From: Gemmatimonadota bacterium
GTDB taxonomy: Bacteria > Gemmatimonadota > Gemmatimonadetes > Longimicrobiales > Gaopeijiaceae
Direction: 5' to 3'
Length of the DNA stretch: 64,000 nt
Assembly: GCA_022560615.1 (NCBI GenBank)
Contig: JADFSR010000004.1
Location: forward strand, 1 to 64,000
A program made the translations under genes and the position numbers. Under the pieces are notes generated by a model. That model searched no databases. It was given only the letters and a program-made list of their open reading frames with translations, and was not told the origin of the DNA. This document shows, in pieces, positions 1 through 8,922 of this stretch (its first letter is position 1; each line of letters starts with the position of its first letter).

Positions 1-359
1 CCATCGCCGGACTCTTGACGGACCTGAAAGCGCGCGGGCTCCTGGACTCGACGCTCATCGTGTGGCACGGCGAGTTCGGACGCATGCCGATCTCGCAGCG
101 AGGCGTGGGCCGCGACCACAACCCCGGCGCCATGACGGCGTGGATGGCCGGCGCCGGAATCCGTGGCGGGCAAGTGATCGGCGCGACCGACGAGTTCGGC
201 TACAAGGCGGTGGAGCAGCCGATTTCCGCGCACGACCTGCACGCGACGATGCTGCACCTGCTCGGGATCGACCACGAGAGGCTGACGTACCGATTCAGCG
301 GCCGCGACGTGCGGCTCACGGACGTGGCCGGCACGCTGATACCGCAGATCGTCGGCTGA
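1..359 (+). CDS. DUF1501 family protein, C-terminal end (partial)
   Basis: Only the last ~119 residues are in the window; the frame is open from the first bases, so the gene starts upstream. The stretch with WHGEFGRMP followed by GRDHNP matches the C-terminal sulfatase/phosphatase-like core of DUF1501 proteins, which in other bacteria are usually Tat-exported and abundant in Planctomycetota, Acidobacteriota and Gemmatimonadota. The tail ([20 protein letters not shown]) is the conserved end of the family, so the stop at 357-359 is probably natural. The substrate is unknown. The next gene overlaps or abuts this stop, suggesting one transcript. Confidence 0.88.
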   Translation, partial: IAGLLTDLKARGLLDSTLIVWHGEFGRMPISQRGVGRDHNPGAMTAWMAGAGIRGGQVIGATDEFGYKAVEQPISAHDLHATMLHLLGIDHERLTYRFSGRDVRLTDVAGTLIPQIVG

Positions 360-1000
360 GCGAGCGAACTCTCAGCACGCCGGAGGCCGGCGAGTGCGGC
401 TTCTGCGGAGTCACTTATTCGGGCCGCCCCAACCAGTGCAAGCGCTGCGGCCATTTGCTCAACGATATCGTCGACGACGTGCGCCGTCTCGCCACGGAAG
501 GCAGAAGGCGCATCCGATCGCAAAAGGCCCTCTCTGACACGATTTTCTTGATCGGGCTCTTGCTGGGCGGGCCCATCATGACGTTCAGCTCGAACTTCGG
601 GATGGGGCTGTTTGTCGTGCTCGCCGGAGGTATCTCGTCGGCGCTGCGCCGATACACGGAGTGGTCGACTCCTGGCACGTTGCTCGTCGGCGGGGTGTTC
701 GCTCTCATCCTGGCGACGGGGGTCGTGGACGCTCCCCCCGACCCTGAAGAGGTGCTCGCCGCGGAAGTCGCGCGTGGCGCGTACGTCACGGCTCTGTCGG
801 AAATGGATCCGGACGTCCTCGTCGAATCTCGAGGCCTGGGGCACATAGCGGTGTGGTTCACCGTATCTGGCGAGGTCGAAGGGGAATGCGGGGACTACCC
901 GGCGGCCCGGGTGCGGGAGCACCTCGCGGCAATCGGATTCCGGAGGATCGTGGTCGCCATGCAGAACCGAAGTGGAGGGCTCTGCTCATTCAGGCCATGA
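356..1000 (+). CDS. Zinc-ribbon protein with two membrane segments, start uncertain
   Basis: The frame is open far upstream, but the part before ~356 overlaps the DUF1501 gene. After that it encodes a zinc ribbon (CGFC, ten residues later CKRC), a basic stretch, two hydrophobic segments (roughly codons at 538-630 and 670-730) and a soluble ~90-residue tail. No ATG, GTG or TTG lies in frame between the DUF1501 stop and the ribbon; a CTG at 356 overlaps that stop. In-frame TTG 455 or GTG 479 would remove the ribbon. The stop overlaps the next ATG as ATGA (997-1000), which supports real translation and coupling to the monooxygenase. No named family recognised; a membrane protein with a cytoplasmic metal-binding head is likely. 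Confidence 0.6.
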   Translation: MSERTLSTPEAGECGFCGVTYSGRPNQCKRCGHLLNDIVDDVRRLATEGRRRIRSQKALSDTIFLIGLLLGGPIMTFSSNFGMGLFVVLAGGISSALRRYTEWSTPGTLLVGGVFALILATGVVDAPPDPEEVLAAEVARGAYVTALSEMDPDVLVESRGLGHIAVWFTVSGEVEGECGDYPAARVREHLAAIGFRRIVVAMQNRSGGLCSFRP

Positions 1001-2274
1001 ACGAGATCGGCATCATCGGAGCGGGCCCCGGCGGACTCTGCGCCGCGGCTGCACTGCAAACCCGAGGCATTCCGTTCGAGATTCTGGATGCCGGCTCGCG
1101 TGTAGGGGGGATCTGGGACATCGACCGGCCGGACTCGCCCATGTATGAGTCGGCACACTTCATCTCGTCCCGGACGCTGTCGGGATTTCCGGGATTCCCA
1201 ATGCCGGACTCCTACCCGGACTATCCGCGGCACGACCAGATCCTGGCGTACATCGAGGACTTTGCTGCTCAGCACGACATCGAGCGTCATATCACGTTCG
1301 CAACCCGCGTCGACTCCGCGAGGCGAGAGGAGGGTGGGGGATGGACAGTGACGCTCGACTCGGGCGAGCGGCGCGCCTACGGCGGGCTTTGTGCGGCCAC
1401 GGGCATGAACTGGCATGCGAGGCTCCCTGAGTTTCCGGGCGCGTGGAACCGAGAATCCTACCACTCCTCGCACTACCGCTCGGCGGAAGAGTTCCGGGGG
1501 AAGCGAGTACTCATCGTCGGCGCCGGCAATTCGGGATGCGACATCGCGTGCGACGCGGCGCACAGCGCCGAGCGAGCCTTCATCAGTGTCCGGCGAGGAT
1601 ACCAGTTCGTCCCGAAGTACGTGTTCGGCATGCCGACCGACGTGTTCGCGCACACGGGCCCTTCGCTCCCCCATTGGCTCGAGGAGCGCGTTTTCTCGTT
1701 CCTGATCAATCGCTTCCTGGTCGGAGACCTGACGCGCTACGGCCTACCGGCGCCAGACCATCTGATCCTGCGTTCTCACCCCATCATGAACACCCAGATC
1801 CTCCACCACCTGGGGCACGGCGATCTGGAGGCACGGCCGGACGTCCGCGAGCTCAGAGGGCACGAGGTCGAGTTCAAGGACGGGACTAAAGAGGAGATCG
1901 ATGTCATCGTTTGGGCCACCGGATACGAGCGGGTCTACCCGTTTCTCGGGGAGGACGATCTGGACCGACGGGAAGGCGCGCTCGACCTCTACCTGAACGT
2001 CTTCCACCGCCGCTACCCGGACCTGTTCATCATCGGACTGTTCGAGACCGACGGTGCCGCCTACCCACTCTACGGCGCGCAGGCCGAGCTCATCGCGGCC
2101 TACTTGCATGCGCGGAGCCGTGGGACGGCCCAGGCGTTCGACCGCCTGCGCGCCAATGATCGATCCGACCTCAGAGGTGGGCGGAGGTACCTGTCGAGCG
2201 CTCGGCACGCCTACTACGTGAAGAGCGACGTGTACGAGCGGGCGCTACGCCGGGCAGCGTCGAGGCTGACGTAG
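997..2274 (+). CDS. Flavin-containing monooxygenase-like protein
   Basis: A 425-residue class B flavoprotein monooxygenase-like protein. It has an N-terminal FAD Rossmann motif (GAGPGG, residues 8-13), a region resembling the FMO fingerprint (FPG followed by YHSSHY), a second NADPH Rossmann motif (GAGNSG) near the middle and the late ATGYE motif typical of FMOs. Such enzymes oxygenate soft nucleophiles (N, S) or ketones using NADPH and O2 in the cytoplasm. ATG 997 is chosen because the FAD motif follows within seven residues and because it forms an ATGA overlap with the upstream gene. The open frame upstream of 997 is not needed. Substrate cannot be told from sequence. Confidence 0.9.
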   Translation: MNEIGIIGAGPGGLCAAAALQTRGIPFEILDAGSRVGGIWDIDRPDSPMYESAHFISSRTLSGFPGFPMPDSYPDYPRHDQILAYIEDFAAQHDIERHITFATRVDSARREEGGGWTVTLDSGERRAYGGLCAATGMNWHARLPEFPGAWNRESYHSSHYRSAEEFRGKRVLIVGAGNSGCDIACDAAHSAERAFISVRRGYQFVPKYVFGMPTDVFAHTGPSLPHWLEERVFSFLINRFLVGDLTRYGLPAPDHLILRSHPIMNTQILHHLGHGDLEARPDVRELRGHEVEFKDGTKEEIDVIVWATGYERVYPFLGEDDLDRREGALDLYLNVFHRRYPDLFIIGLFETDGAAYPLYGAQAELIAAYLHARSRGTAQAFDRLRANDRSDLRGGRRYLSSARHAYYVKSDVYERALRRAASRLT

Positions 2275-2284
2275 AGCGAGGGCC

Positions 2285-2725
2285 CTAGCCCTGGCCCACC
2301 ATCGGATTCCGGACCGCCAGTGCGGTGAATCGCGTGAAGTCCCGATCTGCGCTCCACAGCTCCCGGACGCCGTGGTAGATGCAAAGCGCTGCCACGCGGG
2401 CGTCGTGGACCTTGGCGCCTGCGACCTTGCTCGTCCGGAGAATATCGGTGAGGCGACCGGCGTATCCCGGCCCCTCGCAGAGAAGTGTCAACGTTGGCGA
2501 CTCGAGCCACCCGGAGACCTGATCGAGTGCCGCCGCGAACTTCGTCGGAGGGTCGTAGATCCGAGGATGCGTGGTGATCGCGAGGAATTCATGGATGCAG
2601 GGCCAAGGAATCGCCCAGGGTGCGCGTCCCTCCGCAAGCGAACGAAGTGCTGTGGCCGCCTCGACGTGCCACTCGGAGTCCTGCCGATGAGCGTAGACGA
2701 GCACGTTCGTATCGACGGCGATCAT
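2285..2725 (-). CDS. vapC: PIN-domain ribonuclease, VapC-like toxin
   Basis: A 146-residue PIN domain. The expected acidic metal-binding residues are visible: D5 in VDTNVL, E46 in IHEFL, D108 in VHDARVAAL, and D127/D129 in SADRDF. PIN toxins are Mg2+-dependent RNases, often cutting initiator tRNA or rRNA loops; the target here is unknown. The ATG at 2725 overlaps the antitoxin stop by 4 nt (ATGA), the standard translationally coupled arrangement. The gene converges on the monooxygenase, leaving only 10 bp between stops. Confidence 0.92.
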   Translation of the reverse strand: MIAVDTNVLVYAHRQDSEWHVEAATALRSLAEGRAPWAIPWPCIHEFLAITTHPRIYDPPTKFAAALDQVSGWLESPTLTLLCEGPGYAGRLTDILRTSKVAGAKVHDARVAALCIYHGVRELWSADRDFTRFTALAVRNPMVGQG

Positions 2726-2967
2726 CCGCCGTGCCCCTCATACGTCAGTTCTGCGATCCTCTCCCAGCCGCCCTCGCGCACATCGGGCCGCAAGCCCCTG
2801 CCGCCGATGCTCGCGTCCCGGAGGACGAAGGCGTCGTCGTGCGGTGCGGCGTCGAGCACCGTCCTCAGGCCCGCCTCCACCAGCGCCCGCAGAGTCGTCC
2901 CGCGCTCTCCCGCGTGGCGTTTCGCCGCGGCAAGCAGCCGCGAGCCCGCAATCTGACTCGTGCTCAC
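2722..2967 (-). CDS. vapB: VapB-like antitoxin
   Basis: An 81-residue protein directly upstream of and overlapping the PIN toxin. The N-terminal half (RLLAAAKRHAGERGTTLRAL) reads as a ribbon-helix-helix-like helix pair for DNA binding; the C-terminal part ending in WERIAELTYEGHGG should wrap the toxin. The likely start is GTG 2967, giving the usual antitoxin size. Autoregulation by the complex would be expected, but no clear operator was found in the 125 bp upstream. Confidence 0.85.
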   Translation of the reverse strand: MSTSQIAGSRLLAAAKRHAGERGTTLRALVEAGLRTVLDAAPHDDAFVLRDASIGGRGLRPDVREGGWERIAELTYEGHGG

Positions 2968-3092
2968 GGGCGACCGAATGACGTGTTATCGGCCCGCTTA
3001 GACGCTTCCTACTTCCCCCGGCCGCCGTTCGGCTGCAGTATGGACCGCCCGCCTGATCGGCAACTCCACGCCCCCCGCGTCGCGGCGTCCAA

Positions 3093-4166
3093 ATGATGAG
3101 CAGTCCTATCAAAGCGATTCGCTGCCACCGGTTCGCGGGGCTCGACGAGGACGGGAAGCCGGTGCCGACCCCGGACCCACTCAGGGATGTGCTGTCGCTC
3201 GATGAAGTGCAAGCACCAGAGTGCGAAGCCGGGAGTGTTCTCGTCTCCTCACATTATGTCGGAGTCCAGTACCCTGATGCGCTTCAGGCTCAGGGCCTCT
3301 ACCAGGTAAGACCACCCCTCCCGTATGTGCCCGGCATGGACCTGACGGGAACGGTTCTCGAGGTCGGTGAAGGCGTCGAGGGCCTGCGGGTGGGTGACCG
3401 AGTGATCGCGCAAATGGGCATCGGCGCGATGGCCGAGGTCGTCAAGGCCGACGCGCGTGCCGTGTGGAAGGCACCCGACAACGTTCCGCTGTCGCAGTGC
3501 GCCAACGTCGGCCGCAACTTTTTTGCGGCGTATCACTCTCTGAAGGTCATCGGTGAAATCGCTCCCGGTGACCTGGTGCTCATCGATGGCGCGTCGGGTG
3601 GCGTGGGCATGGCCGGAATCCAACTCGCCAAGGCCATGGGCGCTCAGGTCATCGCGGGCGTCAGCGTACCTGAGAAGCGGGCGTACCCAACCGCTGCCGG
3701 CGCGGACAGGGTGCTCTGCTATGGTCGTGATCGTGAAAGCCACCGGGCCTTCAAGAATGAGGTCAAACAAGCGGCGCGTGAGCTAGGGCATCCGGACGGC
3801 GTGGATTTGGTGCTCGACATGGTGCAGGGAGATCTCTTCGAGGCGGCGCTGGTCTCCTCTGTGAGACCACTGGGCAAGATATGTCTAGTAGGATTCACGG
3901 CAGGTCAGAAACCGATTCGACCGGGTATGCTGCTCATCAAGCAGGCCGCTGCCATTGGTAGCCTGTGGGGTCCGTGGGCCACAGCCAATCCGGATCGGCA
4001 CCAGGAGCACGTTGCCGAGATCCTCAGCTACATGGCGACCGGTGCTGTGGCGCCGCGTGCCGATCGCGTATTCCCGCTGGAGCGCTTTATCGAAGCGTTC
4101 GAGCTCTTCGAGAACAACGAGGGACGCGGCAACACGGTGGTGTGTATGACCGGAGAGGAGGTCTAG
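3093..4166 (+). CDS. Zinc-independent NADPH:quinone oxidoreductase (MDR superfamily)
   Basis: A 357-residue medium-chain reductase. The N-terminal GroES-like fold contains PGMDLTGTVLEVGEGV, and the nucleotide-binding part contains the quinone-reductase motif GASGGVGMAGIQLAK. The cysteine/histidine ligands of zinc alcohol dehydrogenases are absent, which places it with NADPH:quinone oxidoreductases. Two consecutive Met codons (3093, 3096) make the start slightly ambiguous, and no clear ribosome site precedes them. It stands alone between the divergent VapBC module and the exported aminotransferase. Cytoplasmic; the physiological acceptor is unknown. Confidence 0.9.
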   Translation: MMSSPIKAIRCHRFAGLDEDGKPVPTPDPLRDVLSLDEVQAPECEAGSVLVSSHYVGVQYPDALQAQGLYQVRPPLPYVPGMDLTGTVLEVGEGVEGLRVGDRVIAQMGIGAMAEVVKADARAVWKAPDNVPLSQCANVGRNFFAAYHSLKVIGEIAPGDLVLIDGASGGVGMAGIQLAKAMGAQVIAGVSVPEKRAYPTAAGADRVLCYGRDRESHRAFKNEVKQAARELGHPDGVDLVLDMVQGDLFEAALVSSVRPLGKICLVGFTAGQKPIRPGMLLIKQAAAIGSLWGPWATANPDRHQEHVAEILSYMATGAVAPRADRVFPLERFIEAFELFENNEGRGNTVVCMTGEEV

Positions 4167-4279
4167 GCTCACCTGCGCGGTGTGGGGCAGATGCCTCGGC
4201 GCCTCCCGGGCGCTATGATGCAGAGTCGGCCCAGTCCCGTCTCATCAACATGCCGGCTCTGCCGGTCTAGGGGGATGTC

Positions 4280-5428
4280 ATGTCACTGACGCGTCGCGGG
4301 TTCGCTCGCACGATCGGCCTGGGTACGGCCGGCTTGCTGTCCAGCTCGTTCATCATCGGCCGTGGCCGGGAGGCGGCAGCGTTCGAGCCCGAGTTGGCGG
4401 AAGAGCCATTCGATGATCCCATCATCCGGATCAGCTCCAATGAGAACGCCCGGGGCCCTGGTCCGAACGCGATGGCGGCGCTCCACCAGGCCATCACGAC
4501 GAGAACGGGGCGGGGATATCCACCAGACTACACAAACGAGCTGGTAACGACGATCGCCGAGATATACGGCGTAGGGGAGGACAACGTCGTCGTGGGTACG
4601 GGCTCGGGTGCCATCCTCGCTGGGTCGGTCCGAGCCTTCTGTTCCGCCACCAAGCCGCTGGTCACCGCGGCGCCGACCTACGGCACGCCCGACCGGATGG
4701 CGAGACGGATCGGCGCGCCCGTCAAGATGATTCCCGTCGACGGCTCGCTGGGTCTGGATATCTCTGCGATGGCGGAGGCCGCCCGCGGGGCGGGCATGGT
4801 GTTCTTCTGCAACCCGAACAATCCAACGGGCACGGCGCACTCGGCGAGCGCAGTGGAAGACTTTGTCCGACGAGTGATGCGTGCTTCACCCGCTACCAAG
4901 ATCCTGATCGACGAGGCCTACATCGACTACACGTTCGATTCGGCCGTCAAGACCGCGGCCCCGTTGACACAGGAGTTTCCGAGCGTGTTCATCACGCGCA
5001 CCTTCTCGAAGGCGCATGGCATGGCGGGTCTGCGCGTCGGCTATGCGATCGGGCAAGAAGAGACCCTCGATGCGATCAGCGATGCGTGGAATCTCGGCAG
5101 CATGAACACGCTGTCCGCCGCTGCCGCGATCGCGTCGATCGAGGATCCCGAGCATATCGCCGAGGAGCGGCGAGAGAACGCACGGATTCGCCGGTTCACG
5201 CTCTCCGCGTTCCGGGACCTGGGGTTCGAGGCTCCCGACTCCCACACCAACCACATCTTCGTCGACCTCAAGCGTCCGGCGAGTGAGTTTCGGGAGGCGT
5301 GTCTGGAACAGAGTGTGCGCGTGGGTCGGGACTTCCCGCCCATGGAGCATACCTACTCTCGGATTTCACTTGGGACGATGGAAGAGATGGAGACGGCGGT
5401 TGGCGTGTTTCGAAGCGTCTTGAGTTGA
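4280..5428 (+). CDS. Tat-exported HisC-like PLP aminotransferase
   Basis: A 382-residue fold-type I class I/II aminotransferase resembling histidinol-phosphate aminotransferases. K244 in FSKAHGMAGLRVG is the expected PLP Schiff-base lysine, and NPNNPTGTAHS is the family substrate/PLP motif. The first ~35 residues form a twin-arginine signal (TRRGFARTIGLGTAG, then a hydrophobic run), so the enzyme should be exported folded with its cofactor. That is unusual for a biosynthetic-type aminotransferase and argues against a role in histidine synthesis. A GGGGGATG stretch precedes the ATG. Its stop overlaps the following VOC gene, and a second exported PLP enzyme follows. Confidence 0.9.
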   Translation: MSLTRRGFARTIGLGTAGLLSSSFIIGRGREAAAFEPELAEEPFDDPIIRISSNENARGPGPNAMAALHQAITTRTGRGYPPDYTNELVTTIAEIYGVGEDNVVVGTGSGAILAGSVRAFCSATKPLVTAAPTYGTPDRMARRIGAPVKMIPVDGSLGLDISAMAEAARGAGMVFFCNPNNPTGTAHSASAVEDFVRRVMRASPATKILIDEAYIDYTFDSAVKTAAPLTQEFPSVFITRTFSKAHGMAGLRVGYAIGQEETLDAISDAWNLGSMNTLSAAAAIASIEDPEHIAEERRENARIRRFTLSAFRDLGFEAPDSHTNHIFVDLKRPASEFREACLEQSVRVGRDFPPMEHTYSRISLGTMEEMETAVGVFRSVLS

Positions 5429-5955
5429 GGAGCTCCTGTTCCCGGCGCGACTTCATCAAAAAGGCGATCATCGCGGGCCCGGTGGTCTCGGGGGCGAGCA
5501 CGTTCGCAAGCCCCTCCGATGGAGTCGCGCAGCCGGCCCATGCGGTCACGCAGCAGGCTGCGAGGATCGGCGCGCTCGACCACGTCGCGATACCGATCCA
5601 GAGGGTCGAACAGATGGTCGAGTTCTATCGGGCGTTGGGGTTCCGCGTGAGCGAGGTCGGCCAAGGGATCTCCGTCCACTTCGGCCACCAGAAGATCAAC
5701 TTCCACGTTCCGGCGCGGTGGCAGAACGAGAACTTCACGCTCCGGGCAGCCGAAGCGATCCCGCCGTGTGGTGACTTCTGCTGGGTGTGGGAAGGCACCT
5801 CGGAAGCGCTTCGCAGCGTCCTTCAAGCAGCCGAGGCCGAGATCGTAGCAGAGGGCGAGCGGCGGGGCGGCCGTGATGGTGGAAGCGCGATCGGTGAGAG
5901 CGTCTACGTCCGTGATCCTGACGGCAATCTGCTCGAATTCATCAGCTATGCCTAG
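5425..5955 (+). CDS. Tat-exported VOC-fold (glyoxalase-like) protein
   Basis: Starting at TTG 5425, which overlaps the aminotransferase stop as TTGA, the protein is 176 residues with a clean Tat signal (SRRDFIKKAIIAGP). The mature part begins with LDHVAIPIQRVEQMVEFYRA and ends with YVRDPDGNLLEFISY. These are the paired beta-alpha-beta-beta-beta signatures of a VOC metalloprotein, with candidate metal ligands H in LDHVA and E in LLEF. VOC proteins include glyoxalases, dioxygenases and resistance proteins; the reaction is not predictable. The TTG is chosen because it gives a complete Tat signal and stop/start coupling; longer versions would run into the aminotransferase. Confidence 0.82.
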   Translation: MRSSCSRRDFIKKAIIAGPVVSGASTFASPSDGVAQPAHAVTQQAARIGALDHVAIPIQRVEQMVEFYRALGFRVSEVGQGISVHFGHQKINFHVPARWQNENFTLRAAEAIPPCGDFCWVWEGTSEALRSVLQAAEAEIVAEGERRGGRDGGSAIGESVYVRDPDGNLLEFISYA

Positions 5956-6132
5956 AGAACCGCTGCGGGAAACGCGCGGTATGCTGACCCGGGTCTTCTC
6001 CGTTGCTTGCGCCGCCACACGCCATTTCGGATGTTGAGTGGATGTGACCCTCAGCAAGGACATTCGGATGTCCGACCCGAGCGACTGTCTGAGCGCCGCC
6101 TTGCGCGGCCGCACCCGCGTCGAGGCGAAGTG

Positions 6133-7485
6133 ATGCCAAAGAATCGCGGACTCGATCGTAGAGCGTTCCTGCGGAACGCAGGAGGAACCGCACTCCTGGG
6201 CGCTGTGGGCGTCAAGCCCGCCATGGCGGGTGACGTCACCGAGGCTCTGCCGACCCCCAGACGTCAGGTCTTCGACTTCGACGAGATCTACAGCCGAGTC
6301 GGGACGGACAGCACCAAGTGGGACGGCGCGATCGCGACGTACGGTCAGGGCATCGAGGTCGGCATGGGCGTTGCCGACATGGACTTTCGCACCGCGCCCT
6401 GCATCACGCGAGCTCTCGCCGAGCGCTGCGAGCACGAGAACTGGGGTTACCTGAGAAGGCCCACTAGGTATGTCGAGGCCGTGGTCGACTGGAACCGACA
6501 GCGCTACGGACTCGACATCGATCCCGAGACGGTCGTGTGGACGGCAGGCGTGCATCCCGCCCTCGTCGCGGGGTTGCACACGTTCTCGCCGCCGGGCACG
6601 AAGGTCCTCCTGACAACGCCGACGTACAACGGTTTCTACACCGACCTGCGCTTCACGCGGACCGTGGCCGAGGACTGTGAGATGAAGCTGGTCGACGGAC
6701 GGTATTCGATCGACTTCGAGGACTTCGAGCTGCGCGCAGCCCGCGCCAACGTCTTCATCCTCTGTAACCCTCAGAACCCTACGGGCAACTGCTGGTCGCC
6801 CGAGGAGCTGACGCGGATGGGTGAGATTTGTCTCCGGCACCGGGTCGTCGTCTTTGCCGACGAGATCCACTGTGACTTCGTCATGAGCGGGCAGACGTAC
6901 ACACCGTTCGCTAGCCTTCCGAACCTCGACATCGTCGACAACAGCGTCACGTTCAAGGCGGCGAGCAAGACGTTCAGCCTCGCAGGGATCAAGGTCGCCT
7001 GGTACTTCTCGACCAACCCGGACCTTCTGGAGCGAATGAAGGCCAACACCCGGGCGGACCTCACGACCCTGGGCTTGGTTGCCAACCACGCCGGCCTCAC
7101 GGAGGGCGAGCCATGGCTCGATCAGTTGCGCGTCTACATCGACGGCAATCATGACTTCGTGGAGTCCTATATCAGGGATCGCGTGCCGCTCTTGAAGTAC
7201 ACGAAGGCGCAGGGCACGTACCTCGCCTGGCTCGACGTAGCCGGAGTCGTCGACAGAATCGGGGCGAAGCAGATCGCGGCAAAGGAAAGCGAGACGTCCG
7301 TCAACCCGGTCACGCCGGAGAAGATCGTTCAGCGCTGGCTCGCCGAGAACGCGGGTGTCTACCTGAATCCCGGATCGGACTACGGTACGGGCGGGGCGGA
7401 CCACATGCGCATGAACGTCGGCACGTCCAGACGCCTCATCGAGCGCGCGCTCGACAATATGGCTGCTGCGTTGGCGCGCGTCTGA
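6133..7485 (+). CDS. Tat-exported MalY/PatB-like cystathionine beta-lyase (C-S lyase)
   Basis: A 450-residue PLP fold-type I enzyme of the MalY/PatB C-S lyase group. Seen are GVADMDFRTAP near the N-terminus (family signature), NPQNPTGN, the FADEIHCDF aspartate motif, and K279 in ASKTFSLAGIKVAW as PLP lysine. Residues 1-36 are a Tat signal (LDRRAFLRNAGGTALLGA). ATG 6133 follows a GAGGCGAAG ribosome site and gives the complete Tat signal; the open frame further upstream has no support. Family enzymes cleave C-S bonds of cysteine conjugates or cystathionine to thiol or sulfide, pyruvate and ammonia. Here the reaction would occur outside the cytoplasm. The convergent neighbour is a sulfite oxidase-like protein. 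Confidence 0.9.
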   Translation: MPKNRGLDRRAFLRNAGGTALLGAVGVKPAMAGDVTEALPTPRRQVFDFDEIYSRVGTDSTKWDGAIATYGQGIEVGMGVADMDFRTAPCITRALAERCEHENWGYLRRPTRYVEAVVDWNRQRYGLDIDPETVVWTAGVHPALVAGLHTFSPPGTKVLLTTPTYNGFYTDLRFTRTVAEDCEMKLVDGRYSIDFEDFELRAARANVFILCNPQNPTGNCWSPEELTRMGEICLRHRVVVFADEIHCDFVMSGQTYTPFASLPNLDIVDNSVTFKAASKTFSLAGIKVAWYFSTNPDLLERMKANTRADLTTLGLVANHAGLTEGEPWLDQLRVYIDGNHDFVESYIRDRVPLLKYTKAQGTYLAWLDVAGVVDRIGAKQIAAKESETSVNPVTPEKIVQRWLAENAGVYLNPGSDYGTGGADHMRMNVGTSRRLIERALDNMAAALARV

Positions 7486-7521
7486 CGGCTTTTTTTTGGG
7501 TGCGGAGGACTACGCGGCCCG

Positions 7522-8706
7522 TCAGGCTACCTCGATCGTCCGGTGGAAGAGCTCGTTGTTCTCCCAGCGAGTCCTCTTCATGTCGAGGTGCTCCGGCTGA
7601 GTGCGCCCCACGGTGTCCGTGGCCCGCGACACCAGCGTATGCTCTCCGGCCGGCAACTCCGGCATCTCGAGCGTGAAGAACGTCCAGCTGTGGGGATCGC
7701 TCGGGCGGTCTAGCTCGGCCGTGCTCCAGGCGCCGTCGTCTACGCGCACCTCGACCCGATCCAGCGGAGTGCCGTCGCTCCAGGCCACGCCGAAGATCGT
7801 GAATCGGCTGCCGCTCCGAGTTACGCGGGCGATCGCGGATTTGGGCCGCTGGCGTGTGACCGACGTCTCGATCCACTCCGTCCGACCGTCCACCTCGCGC
7901 CCCATGAGCGTGACGTAGTCCTTGGCCATGAAGCGGGTCATCAGGCGGTCTGCGCTCAATTCGATCTTGTTCAACCACTTGACCTGACTGATCCCGTACC
8001 AGCCGGGGACGATCAGCCGCACCGGGAAGCCATGAACCACCCGCAGAGGCTCCCCATTCATCTCATACGCGAGGATCGGATTCGTATCTCTGATCTGATC
8101 CATCGACATCGACCGAGCGAAATTCTGCTCGTATTCGTTTCCCCGGATTTCTTCCGTTCCCGAGTCCGCCGCCCAGAAATGGACCTCCTTCGCGTCGTCC
8201 GCCGGCCCCAATTCCTCGAGAAGCGGCAAGAGCTCGGTACCCGTCCATGTGGCGTTCCCCACCATGCCGTGGAACAGCCGGGCCGAGTTTCCGCTGCACT
8301 CGAAGACCGTCGTGCGTTCCACACGGGGTCGGGACTTGAGCTGGTCGAGCGTAAGCGTCAGCGGCCGCTGAACTAGCCCGGTCAATCCGAGCCGATACGT
8401 CGAGGCGTTCAATTCGGGGTAGCCGTAGTGCGCCACCGCGAAGAAGTCGTCGACCGGTGTCGTCCACGACGTCAGGTTGCGTAGATCCTGCGCGACGCGG
8501 AGTCCACTCCCGTCGGATCCGCGGTGGGTGGAGAAGGTCTCTGGAACGTCCGTGAACGGGACGATCGCTTCCTGAGCGAACCAGGACGCCGGCCAACCAC
8601 GTACCGGGGTTACCGCCAGGCCGACGGTGACGATGCCCAGCTGGCTCAGGAGGTCTCGGCGAGTCATGAAACCGTCGAGCGTGGTCGACGAGCTGCATTC
8701 TTTCAT
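7522..8706 (-). CDS. Sulfite oxidase-like molybdopterin oxidoreductase with Tat signal
   Basis: A 394-residue protein of the sulfite oxidase/SoxC/YedY superfamily. C137 in the FECSGNSAR motif is the expected molybdenum-coordinating cysteine. VHGFPVRLIVPGWYG is a conserved Moco-domain segment, and the C-terminal ~110 residues resemble the Mo-co dimerisation domain. The N-terminus carries a Tat-type signal (MTRRDLLSQLGIVTVG). Translation may begin at ATG 8706 or at the internal Met 8667 just before TRRD. Known relatives oxidise sulfite to sulfate in the periplasm, passing electrons to cytochrome c. It converges on the exported C-S lyase and diverges from the cysteine-rich microprotein. Confidence 0.9.
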   Translation of the reverse strand: MKECSSSTTLDGFMTRRDLLSQLGIVTVGLAVTPVRGWPASWFAQEAIVPFTDVPETFSTHRGSDGSGLRVAQDLRNLTSWTTPVDDFFAVAHYGYPELNASTYRLGLTGLVQRPLTLTLDQLKSRPRVERTTVFECSGNSARLFHGMVGNATWTGTELLPLLEELGPADDAKEVHFWAADSGTEEIRGNEYEQNFARSMSMDQIRDTNPILAYEMNGEPLRVVHGFPVRLIVPGWYGISQVKWLNKIELSADRLMTRFMAKDYVTLMGREVDGRTEWIETSVTRQRPKSAIARVTRSGSRFTIFGVAWSDGTPLDRVEVRVDDGAWSTAELDRPSDPHSWTFFTLEMPELPAGEHTLVSRATDTVGRTQPEHLDMKRTRWENNELFHRTIEVA

Positions 8707-8882
8707 CGGAGTCCCCGCGGAAAGGAGAAGTGCCCTGGGTAGGATGGGGAACCGGTCTCGACGAACGCAAGGGCAGCCCGACGGCAGTGCCCGACAGCAG
8801 CCCGGAGCTAGGCGGAGGAGCGGGATGTTCTCCCTGACAACGGGCCGGGAAACAAACCGGGCCCCTTCCTCGTCTGAGGGTG

Positions 8883-8914
8883 TATATATATCAATGACGA
8901 CTAGGACGCCGGAG
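8883..8914 (+). promoter_or_regulatory. AT-rich promoter-like element and ribosome site of the Cys-rich gene
   Basis: In the 216-bp divergent spacer, the only AT-rich stretch is TATATATATC at about 8883-8892, a plausible -10 region in such a GC-rich genome, ~31 bp before the ATG at 8923. A GGAG at 8911-8914 sits 8 nt before that ATG. No convincing -35 was found. The element might serve either strand. Confidence 0.3.
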
Positions 8915-8922
8915 CACTGCGG

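Noticed and set aside
5353-7404. A 683-codon open frame on the minus strand
   Set aside because: It lies opposite three well-supported exported enzymes with clear motifs; its translation is Arg/Val/Asp-rich without motifs, typical of antisense frames in GC-rich DNA.
7490-7497. Eight-T run after the C-S lyase stop as a terminator
   Set aside because: No stable stem of useful length precedes it; only a four-base CGTC/GACG inversion with almost no loop.
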